Below, one piece after another: positions 24,785 to 32,706 of a stretch of DNA of 64,000 bases (positions are counted from its first letter, which is position 1; every line of letters begins with the position of its first letter). Made by a program: the position numbers and the translations under genes. The stretch is from Brevibacillus sp051967035. Its GTDB lineage: Bacteria > Bacillota > Bacilli > Brevibacillales > Brevibacillaceae. The stretch spans positions 186,001 to 250,000 of the forward strand of contig NZ_JBQCKK010000004.1 in the NCBI RefSeq assembly GCF_051967035.1, in the 5' to 3' direction. A model generated the notes under the pieces. The model did no database searches and was not told the DNA's origin. It worked only from the letters and a program-made list of their open reading frames with translations.

Positions 24785-26092
24785 TCAGGATGCTTCCGAG
24801 ATCGTGCTGGGAACGGCAGCCTGCTTGACTTTTTTATTCGTATGCACCAGCAAAATGTTCAGCACAACCGCTGTCAGCGAGCCTGTTACGATGCCGTTTT
24901 GCAGCATCATTTTCACCATGGTCGGCAGTTGGTCAAACATGCTCGGCACAGCGGCGGAGCCGAGGCCAACCGCGATACTGCAAGCGGCGATCAGCAGGTT
25001 TTCATTTTGGCGCAGATCCACCTGCGACAAAATATGGATGCCGGATGCGACAACCATCCCGAACATCGCGATCATCGCGCCGCCCAGTACGGCATTGGGG
25101 ACCACGGTTGTCAGCGCCGCCAGCTTGGGCAAAAGGCCCAGGACAACCAGCAGGCCGCCAGCCCCGATCATGACGTCGCGGGTCTTGATGCCTGTTAGGG
25201 AAACCAGCCCCACGTTTTGCGAAAAGGCGGTATACGGGAACGCGTTGAAAATACCGCCCAGCACAATCGCGATCCCTTCGCCGCGCAAGCCTTTGACCAC
25301 GTCTTGGTCCGTTACTTTCGTCTCGGTTACTTTTCCGAGCGCAAAATAAACACCTGTCGACTCTGCCATGCTAATGATGTTGACCAGCACCATGGTCAAC
25401 ATCGCCACGATGGAAAATTGCGGCGTGCCGAAGTAAAACGGCTCGACCACGCTGAACCAGGAAGCTTCCGCCACGCTGGCGAAGCTGACCATGCCCATCA
25501 TGTACGCGGCGACGGTCCCCGCTACAAGGCCGAGCAGGACGGAGATGGCGCGAATAAATCCGGTGAAGAAGCGATTGATAAACAAAATGATAGCCAATGT
25601 TCCGAGAGCGAGCAGCAGGTTGCGGGATGAACCGAAGTCCGGCATGCCCTGGCCGCCAGCCGCATTGTTCATCGCCACAGGAATGAGCGACAGACCGATG
25701 ATGGTCACGACAGAGCCTTGCACCACGGTCGGGAAAAAACGCAGCAGCTTGCCGAACAGCGGAGCCGCCAGGACGACGAACAGACCGGAGACGATAATCG
25801 CGCCATAGGCCGTCGCCAGATTGCTCGTAGAGGCAATGGCAATAATCGGCCCGACGGCAGTAAACGTACAACCGAGCACAACCGGGAGACGAATCCCCGT
25901 GTAGCGCGTCCCGATGACTTGCAATAGCGTAGCGATCCCGCATGTAAACAAATCGGCCGCGATCAAATAGGCAATCTGCGCAGGCGTCAGGTTCAGGGCT
26001 CCGCCAATAATCAGCGGTACGACGACAGCACCCGCGTACATCGCGAGCACGTGCTGCAGACCTAACGTAACGATCTTTTGTTTGGACAGCAT
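24785..26092 (-). CDS. pbuX: Xanthine permease
   Basis: A 435-residue nucleobase:cation symporter of the NCS2 family with about 12-14 helices. QHVLAMYAGAVVVPLIIGGAL, the GQGMPDFGSSRNLLLALGTL region and AFSQNVGLVSLTGIKTRDV, with the NCS2 signature Q-N-x-G, are clear. It follows xpt, the standard xanthine salvage operon of Bacillales, by 26 bases. I chose the ATG at 26092 because AGGGGAG lies in the preceding seven codons; an earlier ATG at 26113 lacks a site. Confidence 0.94.
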   Translation of the reverse strand: MLSKQKIVTLGLQHVLAMYAGAVVVPLIIGGALNLTPAQIAYLIAADLFTCGIATLLQVIGTRYTGIRLPVVLGCTFTAVGPIIAIASTSNLATAYGAIIVSGLFVVLAAPLFGKLLRFFPTVVQGSVVTIIGLSLIPVAMNNAAGGQGMPDFGSSRNLLLALGTLAIILFINRFFTGFIRAISVLLGLVAGTVAAYMMGMVSFASVAEASWFSVVEPFYFGTPQFSIVAMLTMVLVNIISMAESTGVYFALGKVTETKVTDQDVVKGLRGEGIAIVLGGIFNAFPYTAFSQNVGLVSLTGIKTRDVMIGAGGLLVVLGLLPKLAALTTVVPNAVLGGAMIAMFGMVVASGIHILSQVDLRQNENLLIAACSIAVGLGSAAVPSMFDQLPTMVKMMLQNGIVTGSLTAVVLNILLVHTNKKVKQAAVPSTISEAS

Positions 26093-26118
26093 GAAAGATT
26101 CTCCCCTAGTCATAGGTT

Positions 26119-26709
26119 TTAGACACGAACAGTTTCCTGTTGAACGAATTGAATGCCTTCCGGAGACATGGACTGGATACGCGCCAAAGACTCAACGCGG
26201 ACACCCGCTTGCTCCAGCAGCCCGCGGCCTTCCTGGAAGCTTTTCTCGATGACGGCGCCGATTCCGACCAGGTGAGCGTTGGCGTCTTTGATAATCTGGG
26301 TCAACCCAATCAGCGCCGCTCCGGTCGCGAGGAAATCGTCCACGATCAGCACGCGGTCATGGGGCGACAAATACTGCTTGGACACGCTGATCTGATACGT
26401 TTCCTGACGGGTAAAGGAGTAAACAGGGGCTGCGTACACCTCTTCTGTCTGCGTCACTGCCTTTTTCTTTTTCGCATACACAAAAGGCACACCCAATGCA
26501 AACGACGTCGCCAGCGCAAAATGAATCCCGCTCGCCTCAATCGTCAGGACTTTGGTAATGTTCTCGTCGGCAAAAAGCTGGGCGAAACGCTCACCAATCC
26601 TCATCGTCAATTGCGGGTCTACCTGATGGTTCAAAAACGCATCCACCTTCAACACGGATGCGGACAGCACCTTGCCGTCTTGCACGATGCGTTCTTGCAA
26701 TTCTTTCAT
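26119..26709 (-). CDS. xpt: Xanthine phosphoribosyltransferase
   Basis: A 196-residue type I phosphoribosyltransferase converting xanthine and PRPP to XMP. The PRPP-binding motif is VLIVDDFLATGAAL; EASGIHFALATSFALGVPFVYAKKKK and the N-terminal MKELQERIVQDGKVLSASVL are characteristic of Xpt. GAGGAGG lies eight bases before the ATG at 26709. A guanine riboswitch sits 350 bases upstream and controls xpt-pbuX by premature termination. Confidence 0.95.
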   Translation of the reverse strand: MKELQERIVQDGKVLSASVLKVDAFLNHQVDPQLTMRIGERFAQLFADENITKVLTIEASGIHFALATSFALGVPFVYAKKKKAVTQTEEVYAAPVYSFTRQETYQISVSKQYLSPHDRVLIVDDFLATGAALIGLTQIIKDANAHLVGIGAVIEKSFQEGRGLLEQAGVRVESLARIQSMSPEGIQFVQQETVRV

Positions 26710-26852
26710 CTTTTCTTCCTCCTCTATCCACGCTAGCTGTTGGCAGCATACGAGGCTGTCCAACCAGATGGGAACCCTTCGCTTCGCCGGGCTGTGGGGC
26801 GAACCTCCGTTTTCCTGTTTGCCGATAGCCATGTCTATCCATTCCATCGACG

Positions 26853-26938
26853 AAAAAAAATAAAGCCCCGAACGGACAGATCACAGGCATGCTCAGGTAC
26901 GACTACCACCGCCAAGTGAAACTGTCCCTCAAGGCTTT
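26853..26938 (-). terminator. Riboswitch-controlled terminator upstream of xpt
   Basis: On the minus strand AAAGCC (26938-26933) and GGACAG (26927-26922) pair with CTGTCC (26879-26874) and GGCTTT (26867-26862), followed by ATTTTTTTT. The apex holds GTAGTCG (26906-26900), which is complementary to the 3' strand of the aptamer P1 region, so it can form an alternative antiterminator. Confidence 0.75.
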
Positions 26939-27062
26939 TCTCCCTCAGGGATCACACGCGACAACACAGCGTGTCCGCGCCCGTTCGACCAAAACCCTCC
27001 GCTCCCTCCTGCCACGCAGAACAGGAAACAGCAAAAAGCGCAGTCGACGCAACGCGATTTCA

Positions 27063-27129
27063 CTCGTAGTCAGGCGATTTACGGTCACCTGGTAGAAACT
27101 GTTGGGCCATATTCCCAAAATTATACGAG
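27063..27129 (-). promoter_or_regulatory. Guanine riboswitch aptamer (purine riboswitch)
   Basis: The minus strand reads CTCGTATAATTTTGGGAATA, TGGCCCAACAGTTTCTACCA, GGTGACCGTAAATCGCCTGA, CTACGAG. It matches the purine riboswitch core: P1 CTCGTA/TACGAG, TATAAT, ATATGG, GTTTCTACC, CCGTAAAT and GACTAC. The pyrimidine that reads out the ligand is C (GACTAC rather than GATTAT), so guanine/hypoxanthine specificity is expected. It heads the xpt-pbuX leader and should reduce expression when guanine is abundant. Confidence 0.96.
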
Positions 27130-27249
27130 CACTTCCTATGCACTTTGTCCAGCACGATTGCTGGGTCTTGCCCCAATCTATCACAACTGGCTTGCCGGAA
27201 TCAAGCGTAAATTTCTGAAAGTCGGACAACGCGCTGTTCCCGCCTCCCT

Positions 27250-27280
27250 ATGAAAAGAACCCTCGATTGGTCGAGGGCTC
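27250..27280 (-). terminator. Terminator of the RsgA-type GTPase gene
   Basis: Minus-strand CCCTCGA / TCGAGGG hairpin (27277-27260) followed by TTCTTTTC. It separates this gene from the riboswitch leader. Confidence 0.75.
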
Positions 27281-27287
27281 CCTGCAT

Positions 27288-28373
27288 TTATCGCTTCGGT
27301 TTTTTGTCCCGCATTTGCATGGTGATTTTTTTCCACTTGTCTTTCTCGGCTGCCGCCAGTCTGGCATCTTCCTTGCGGGCCAGATGGGCCAGTTCGCGCT
27401 GTAGCTTCAAGTAGCTGTGGAAGCGCGCTTTTTCCAGCGAACCGTCCTCGATCGCCGCCCGAACGGCGCACCCTGGCTCCCGGCCATGCTGGCAATCGCT
27501 GAATCGGCATGCCTCTGCCAACTGTTCGATATCGTCAAACGCTCCACGGAATCCCTCATCCGCTTCCCACAGTTGCAGCTCTCGCATACCTGGCGTGTCG
27601 ATCATGAGAGCGCCGCCCGGCAGCTGGAACAGTTCGCGGTGGGTAGTGGTATGGCGGCCGCGATCGTCACCCTCGCGCACTCCGCTGACTTTCTGCCGAT
27701 TCTCTCCACTCAGCTTGTTAATCAAGGTAGATTTGCCGACGCCCGAAGACCCGATGAGCGCCACCGTCTGGCCGCATCCCAGATACGGGGCCAACTGCTC
27801 CAGTCCTTCTCCCAGCTCTGCGCTGACGACATGCACAGGCACGCCCATCGCGACGCTTTCCACCTCTCTGATGCGCTGCTCCAGATCGTCGCATAAATCC
27901 GCTTTGGAGAGCACGATCACCGGATTGGCTCCGCTTTCCCAGGCGAGGATGAGATAGCGCTCCATTCTGCGCAGGTTAAAATCGTTGTTTACGGCATTGA
28001 CCAAAAAGACGGTATCGACGTTGGCCGCGACAATCTGCTCTTCGACGCTGTACCCCGCAACCTTGCGGGAAAACTTGCTCTTGCGCGGCAAAAGCGCATG
28101 GATCGAGGCTTTCTTTTCCTCGGGACGTGCCTTGATGACGACCCAGTCTCCTACGGCCGGATAGTCTTCGCGGCCAGTCGCCTCATAGCGCAGCTTGCCT
28201 GTAACTTCGCCCAGAAGCTCGCCGTGCTCGCTCACCAGACGATAGATACGTTTATGTTCCAGCATGACTCTTCCCACGCTGTAGCCTTGCTCGGCATAAG
28301 GGGCGAACAGAGCGGCAAAATGCTCATTCCAGCCCCATGGTTGCAAAATAAATGGATGGGTTGCATGATTCAA
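27288..28373 (-). CDS. Circularly permuted GTPase, RsgA/YloQ family
   Basis: A 361-residue ribosome-small-subunit-dependent GTPase. An N-terminal OB-like region is followed by the G domain in permuted order: SKADLC (G4), GSSGVGKST (G1 P-loop), a switch threonine in HTTTH, and DTPGMRE (G3); a zinc motif CRFSDCQHGREPGC (C-x4-C-x-H-x5-C) follows. RsgA helps late 30S maturation. The main rsgA in Bacillales lies in the prkC-rpe cluster, so this isolated, longer form is probably a second paralogue, but the other copy is not in the window. I chose the TTG at 28373 with AGGAGG eight bases upstream; no ATG fits. Confidence 0.87.
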   Translation of the reverse strand: MNHATHPFILQPWGWNEHFAALFAPYAEQGYSVGRVMLEHKRIYRLVSEHGELLGEVTGKLRYEATGREDYPAVGDWVVIKARPEEKKASIHALLPRKSKFSRKVAGYSVEEQIVAANVDTVFLVNAVNNDFNLRRMERYLILAWESGANPVIVLSKADLCDDLEQRIREVESVAMGVPVHVVSAELGEGLEQLAPYLGCGQTVALIGSSGVGKSTLINKLSGENRQKVSGVREGDDRGRHTTTHRELFQLPGGALMIDTPGMRELQLWEADEGFRGAFDDIEQLAEACRFSDCQHGREPGCAVRAAIEDGSLEKARFHSYLKLQRELAHLARKEDARLAAAEKDKWKKITMQMRDKKPKR

Positions 28374-28456
28374 GACGGATTCCTCCTGCAAATGGTTATT
28401 CGATTGGCTCTACGCCAAAACCAGTCGCAGTCGAATCCTCGATTTTTTGAACGGTG

Positions 28457-28528
28457 CTACTGTTCGCTTGAAAGGAGGATTCCTGCGACGGTCATTCCTA
28501 CACTCTGTACGAATTTGATGTTTGCCAT
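28457..28528 (-). CDS. Candidate 23-residue small protein or leader peptide
   Basis: A short frame with a near-ideal ribosome site (AAAAAGGAGAG, then eight bases to ATG at 28528) and a TAG stop at 28457. The product starts MANIKFVQSVGMTVAG and ends ILLSSEQ, a mildly hydrophobic, single-charge peptide. It lies 83 bases before the TTG start of the RsgA-type gene on the same strand. It could be a leader peptide or a free small protein; nothing else supports it. Confidence 0.4.
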   Translation of the reverse strand: MANIKFVQSVGMTVAGILLSSEQ

Positions 28529-28624
28529 AAAAACATCTCTCCTTTTTCAAGTCCGCACCATCATTGGTTTGGAATCAAGATTTTCCCAATCATTGTAACA
28601 CATCAGGCGGCATGGAACAAAGCC

Positions 28625-28840
28625 CTAATCTCCTCCGCCCCCGCTGTCTCCGCCGCCACTGTCATGGCCGGTTCCAGCTCCATCGGAATCGTACGTGCGA
28701 TGGTTGCTGTCCACGTAGAATGCGCCGCCGCTGTCAGAGGAGGATGAATGAGAGCGTCTGCTACCACCTCTTGCGGCCTTGGACGAAAAGAGAATCACGG
28801 CGACGACAAGCAAAACAACGACGAGAATCACGTATTCCAT
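28625..28840 (-). CDS. Small single-pass membrane protein with Ser/Gly/Asp-rich tail
   Basis: A 71-residue protein: an N-terminal helix EYVILVVVLLVVAVILFSSK, a basic Ser-rich stretch GGSRRSHSSSSDSGG, and an Asp/Gly-rich end GTGHDSGGGDSGGGGD. Such low-complexity tails are common in small Bacillales membrane proteins of unknown role. The ATG at 28840 has a weak GAGAGG 12 bases upstream; in-frame ATGs at 28861 and 28876 have no ribosome site. Confidence 0.55.
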   Translation of the reverse strand: MEYVILVVVLLVVAVILFSSKAARGGSRRSHSSSSDSGGAFYVDSNHRTYDSDGAGTGHDSGGGDSGGGGD

Positions 28841-28993
28841 CAGCGTCCACGTCCTCTCCATCCGTTTGGAATACATAAGCTGTACATTCTCATTCTACCA
28901 CAAGCTGGCCGCCACCTCCCGAAAACCCGAATCGGGAAAAGGGCTGCTTGCTGCAAGCTGCCCCGACTGGCTAGCTTCCCTGGCTCTTTCGTG

Positions 28994-29245
28994 TCATCCA
29001 GCAAACTGCCCGGCAACGGGCACGAGCGCCAAAATGCCGGCAATCGCAAACACCCGGCAAGCTTTTCGCGTATAGCAGTACGCCTTGAGCCGTCCGGCCT
29101 CCTCATCCAGCAAAAGAATCCGGATGATTCGTCTGCTCGTCTGACCTCGCTTGTTCAAGTAAATGATCGCAACCGCCTGCCGCCTGTCTCGGTACTTTTT
29201 CAAATCCGCCAAGACCAAAGCTGTCACCGCCTTATGCATAGGCAT
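28994..29245 (-). CDS. Small WYL-like domain protein
   Basis: About 83 residues whose core, AVAIIYLNKRGQTSRRIIRI then GRLKAYCYTRKACRVFAIAGIL, fits the small WYL-type domain proteins of Bacillales (strand IIYL, strand RxIRI, then KAYCYTRxAxRxF). WYL domains bind nucleic acids or ligands. The start is uncertain: ATG at 29245 or 29239 has no ribosome site, while a TTG at 29218 follows AAGGCGGTG by six bases. It lies 250 bases after the MFS gene, beyond a terminator. Confidence 0.5.
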   Translation of the reverse strand: MPMHKAVTALVLADLKKYRDRRQAVAIIYLNKRGQTSRRIIRILLLDEEAGRLKAYCYTRKACRVFAIAGILALVPVAGQFAG

Positions 29246-29443
29246 GGCTGAACGGACGTACCGCCTATGCTCATGCCCAGCTGCTGTTGATGATATCCTA
29301 TCACAAGAGAACACTTGTTCGCAAATTGATTTTTTTCCCTGTTCGAAGCCTCGCTCGTTACGGGGCTGTTTCCGTTTTTTGCAGCGGCATTTGGCGGGCA
29401 TTTTTCCAGCAGAAGCGAGGCACCGATCGCACGCGGGTACCGA

Positions 29444-29478
29444 TAAAAAAGACACGCATCCCCGAAGGAACACGTGCC
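29444..29478 (-). terminator. Terminator of the shortened MFS gene
   Basis: Minus-strand hairpin GGCACGTGTTCC-TTCG-GGGATGCGTGTC with a TTCG tetraloop and a TTTTTTAT tail, about 25 bases after the stop. Confidence 0.85.
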
Positions 29479-29502
29479 TGTATGACTCCGTAGCAAACTC
29501 GC

Positions 29503-30369
29503 TCAGCGCTTGCGCAGCACCCGCCCGAACACCGCCAGAATCGACAGGGCGGCGATGATGCCGAACCATATCGCCATGGAAATGCCCGCCAACTGCGGAA
29601 AGCCAATCTCCGAAATCAAGTGCGCTTCCCACAAACGGTCGTATCCCTCGGAAGCCGCACCCGTAAACAGCGTCACGAGCAAAATCACCAGCAAGATCGG
29701 TTGCCCGCGAATGACGCGCGCGCCCGACAGCCACGTCTCGGCCATTTCCCGCCAATGGGAAGCGCCTCGCTCCCTCTGCTTGGGCGTAAAGCCCGTCTCC
29801 TGCATGAACACACTCAAAAACACGCCAAGCCCCAGGTACATCAAGCCCCCGACCAGATAGGGCAAGTGTGGAGCCAGCGTGGACAGCCACACGCTCAGCC
29901 CGATGCCGAGCATATTCGCCAGCAAAGCGTAGCGCTTCGCCCGCATGAAGATACTCCCGAGCTTGTCTTCCCCTACCTCGTCCGCAATCCAGGCCGTATC
30001 GGCCCCGCTGACGAATGTGTCCCCCACGCCGAACAAGACCTGGGCAACCAGCACCCACATAAACGCGGAGACAAACGGCAACACCCCGTCAATGGCAGGC
30101 AAAATACCTTGCAGAACAAACGCCGTCCCCAGCAAAAACATCCCGATCACAAGAGACAGGCGGCGGCCGTAGGTATCCGCCACCACGCCAGTCACGCCCT
30201 CGAACAAGAGCACGGACAGCTCCAACACCATGCCGACCAGCAAAAGCTCAAACGGATTCAATCCCAGCGCCGCAATGTAGTAGAGCGCATAGGTTGTAAA
30301 CATCGTCGCGTTGGCGAGCGACGTGACAAAACGTTTTGTCATATATACATGCGTTGCATTCCTCACCAT
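29503..30369 (-). CDS. MFS transporter, shortened (about eight helices)
   Basis: A 288-residue major facilitator protein. It contains TM1-2 with the loop GVVADTYGRRLSLVIG (motif A), and continues to about the eighth helix (GISMAIWFGIIAALSILAVF) before stopping at GRVLRKR. Typical family members have about 400 residues and 12 helices. The bases after the stop encode no hydrophobic helices in any minus-strand frame, and a good terminator follows at once, so this is a C-terminal deletion rather than a frameshift. I chose the ATG at 30369 with AGAGGTGGAG nine bases upstream. It may be non-functional. Confidence 0.72.
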   Translation of the reverse strand: MVRNATHVYMTKRFVTSLANATMFTTYALYYIAALGLNPFELLLVGMVLELSVLLFEGVTGVVADTYGRRLSLVIGMFLLGTAFVLQGILPAIDGVLPFVSAFMWVLVAQVLFGVGDTFVSGADTAWIADEVGEDKLGSIFMRAKRYALLANMLGIGLSVWLSTLAPHLPYLVGGLMYLGLGVFLSVFMQETGFTPKQRERGASHWREMAETWLSGARVIRGQPILLVILLVTLFTGAASEGYDRLWEAHLISEIGFPQLAGISMAIWFGIIAALSILAVFGRVLRKR

Positions 30370-30434
30370 GGAAGCCGTCTCCACCTCTTCGGGCAGATGA
30401 CACGTTCCGTCTTTCCAGCCGCGATGCCGCTAGG

Positions 30435-30533
30435 TTACTCGCTCGTTAGGAGGAAATCCGCCGTGCCACTCTGCCACTCGTATGGTTTTCTTACTCTTCT
30501 GTTTCCTTCTGTCCATTTGATTGTGATTGACAT
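30435..30533 (-). CDS. Candidate 32-residue small protein
   Basis: A short frame with a strong ribosome site (CGGAGGTG, seven bases before ATG at 30533) between ycnI and the MFS gene. The product is hydrophilic and basic (it starts MSITIKWTEGNRRVRK and ends FLLTSE). It begins 38 bases after the ycnI terminator stem, so it would need read-through or its own promoter. No family recognised. Confidence 0.35.
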   Translation of the reverse strand: MSITIKWTEGNRRVRKPYEWQSGTADFLLTSE

Positions 30534-30567
30534 GACGTAACACCTCCGAATGTAAGTAGCCAAAAAG

Positions 30568-30608
30568 GAAAAAGCCGTGCAGCCTCTCGACTCGCTGCAC
30601 GGCTTTAC
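30568..30608 (-). terminator. Terminator of ycnJ-ycnI
   Basis: AAAGCCGTGCAGC (30571-30583) pairs with GCTGCACGGCTTT (30594-30606), with a T-rich minus-strand tail. Confidence 0.8.
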
Positions 30609-30620
30609 CGTCGTTTGGTT

Positions 30621-31238
30621 CTATGCTTTTTTTCGGAACAGGCTCACAATGGAGAGCAGAAGCGCCAGTCCGGAGAGCACCAGGGGCAATGTGTTGCTGC
30701 CGCCTGCGCTTGCCGCTTGATCTTGGGCCGGGTTTGCCGCTGGTGCAGCAGCGTCGTGTCCGGCTTCGCCGGTTCCTGCTTTCACTGTGGTCACGGACGC
30801 AGGCGCCTTGGAGTCCTTGTCTCCTGTCCACTCTACGACTTCGCCATTCGCGTAGGTCTGATACGCTTTCCACGCCAAGGTGCCTTCCTCTTTCGGATTC
30901 GCTCCCACGAAAGCGAACTCCATGAACTCATGCGCCTTGATTCCGCCACCTGTCGCGGTCCAGACGAGTGCGGTGTTCACGCCGTCCTTATCCTTTTCAA
31001 ACTCGTAGCTCCAGCCAGGGATCGGTTGTACGGTGTTCACCTTCACGCCAGCCGGAAATTCCAGCCTCACTTTGACCGTGTTGACATCTTTTTCTACGGG
31101 GACACGAACGGTATATTTTTCATAGGCGCCGACAGTGGTTTCTTTCGGATAGACGCTTACGTGCGCTTGCGCCGCTGTCGCGAGCGTCAAGACGGCGCCT
31201 GCCACCAGTACACTGCTCAGCCATTTTTTCATCTTCAT
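30621..31238 (-). CDS. ycnI: YcnI-type copper-binding membrane-anchored protein
   Basis: A 205-residue DUF1775/YcnI protein. A signal peptide ends at AQA before HVSVYPKETTVGAYEKY; the freed N-terminal histidine is the copper ligand in this family. A C-terminal helix (LPLVLSGLALLLSIVSLF) ending in RKKA anchors it to the membrane. It takes part in extracytoplasmic copper handling with YcnJ, encoded 13 bases upstream in the same operon. TAGGAGGG precedes the ATG at 31238. Confidence 0.9.
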   Translation of the reverse strand: MKMKKWLSSVLVAGAVLTLATAAQAHVSVYPKETTVGAYEKYTVRVPVEKDVNTVKVRLEFPAGVKVNTVQPIPGWSYEFEKDKDGVNTALVWTATGGGIKAHEFMEFAFVGANPKEEGTLAWKAYQTYANGEVVEWTGDKDSKAPASVTTVKAGTGEAGHDAAAPAANPAQDQAASAGGSNTLPLVLSGLALLLSIVSLFRKKA

Positions 31239-31251
31239 GCAAAAAACCCTC

Positions 31252-32544
31252 CTAGTTTGTCGCCGTTTGTATGACGGCTTGTGTATTTGTCGTGTCGTTC
31301 CTGTCAGTCGGATAGGTGGTCTGGCTCATCCACAGCCCTGCCAGCACAGCGACGATACCGAACATAATTTCCCAACGCAAGAGATTCATGCGCAGGCTGT
31401 CGTTTACCCGCCAGCGCTTCGACTGCCGATAGGCGAGCGCGAGCATGATGCAGACGCTGACGATTTTGGCAGAGAGCAAATAGTTCCAGGCAAGCGAGCT
31501 TTGCCAAAGAAGCGCCACATCCGTCTGCACGATCAGCATGAGCACGCCCGTCACGACGGCAAGCACGGCCGACGCGGCAACCAGGCGCAAAAAGAATGCT
31601 TTGAACCGTGCATGTCCCCGCTCTGTTTCTTTTGCCGTCAGCAGCAGATAGACGAGCGCGCCGAGCCAAAGCGCCACTGTCAAGACGTGCAGCACCCGCA
31701 AAAGAATCGCCAGCCAGACCGGAGCAATCCCCCAGGCATGTCCGCCAAAAGCCTGGGCGCCGATCAGCAGTACCCATACACCCGCATAAAAGCCGGAGAC
31801 CATATTCGGGATGGCCAACAGCAGCAGCAGGAGGAAGGAGACGATCAGCATGACCGCGAACGGGGACTGCGCGAGCAGATGGCTGTCAACCTGCCACAAC
31901 GCCTGCGTCAACGAAACCGCCGGCAACGATTCGTCGTACAAAAACCAGAGAAACACAAGCCCCACCATCGCCAGCGTCCAACCGATCTGTCTGCCGATCC
32001 CGATCAGCGCCTTCAGCGTCGGCAAACCGTAGCGCTGTCCCCGATCGGCAATCAGATACAACCCGCCGCCGAGCAGAATTATGCCTTGGGCTAGGTAGCG
32101 ATAGGCGATCAAATACGTCGTATCCGTCTGCTTTTCGCCGGGCGGCACCACAACGGCGCTTTTTTGCCCGATGGAAAAGGTCAGGCGCTCCTCGATCGGA
32201 TGACCGTCCTCCGATACGACCGATACGATCACGGAGTACGTCCCTTCCGCCAAATCCGTCGGCAACTGCGCATTCACCTGCGAAGCATCTCCCGGCTGCA
32301 ACGTCGGGCGCTGCATCGGTATTTCCTGGCCGTCCCAATCAAACAGGCGGATGGTGACGAGATCCGGCTCCACTGTCTCGGTAAACCGCATGGAGATTTG
32401 CCCCGGATTCGCCTGCAGCACCTCGCCGTCTTTCGGAGTGCTGCCCATCAAGCCTGCATGGGCATAGGCCGAATCTGTTCCCATCGCAAGCACCAGAAAA
32501 AAGGCCAGCGAAAGCACGGTCCATAGTCGCTTCATGCTGGGCAT
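31252..32544 (-). CDS. ycnJ: YcnJ-type copper transport protein (CopC-CopD fusion)
   Basis: A 430-residue protein with a signal peptide, a CopC-like beta domain that starts HAGLMGSTPKDGEVL (His1 copper ligand after cleavage at AYA) and, from about residue 165, a CopD-like membrane domain with eight helices. The family imports copper in B. subtilis under CsoR/YcnK control. I chose the ATG at 32544 with GTAGGTG upstream; the frame is open 37 codons further. No YcnK regulator gene lies next to it here. Confidence 0.88.
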   Translation of the reverse strand: MPSMKRLWTVLSLAFFLVLAMGTDSAYAHAGLMGSTPKDGEVLQANPGQISMRFTETVEPDLVTIRLFDWDGQEIPMQRPTLQPGDASQVNAQLPTDLAEGTYSVIVSVVSEDGHPIEERLTFSIGQKSAVVVPPGEKQTDTTYLIAYRYLAQGIILLGGGLYLIADRGQRYGLPTLKALIGIGRQIGWTLAMVGLVFLWFLYDESLPAVSLTQALWQVDSHLLAQSPFAVMLIVSFLLLLLLAIPNMVSGFYAGVWVLLIGAQAFGGHAWGIAPVWLAILLRVLHVLTVALWLGALVYLLLTAKETERGHARFKAFFLRLVAASAVLAVVTGVLMLIVQTDVALLWQSSLAWNYLLSAKIVSVCIMLALAYRQSKRWRVNDSLRMNLLRWEIMFGIVAVLAGLWMSQTTYPTDRNDTTNTQAVIQTATN

Positions 32545-32663
32545 CAGCCATTCACCTACTTCCTTCGCCTTTTCGCTTCTAATCCTATCAAAATCAGTTT
32601 GGAATCTGTATGGCTCCATCGGGCTATCTGCTGTGACGATTTGTTGAAACAGCATGGGCCAAA

Positions 32664-32700
32664 AGAAAAACCGAGACGGGATTTCTCCCGGCCTCGGTCT
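32664..32700 (-). terminator. Terminator of the pot operon
   Basis: Minus-strand ACCGAGGCCGGGAG / ATCCCGTCTCGGT hairpin followed by TTTTC. Confidence 0.8.
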
Positions 32701-32706
32701 TCATGG

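Noticed and set aside
29246..29500. Frameshifted remainder of the MFS transporter downstream of its stop
   Set aside because: All three minus-strand frames were read; none encodes hydrophobic helices, and a terminator starts 25 bases after the stop.
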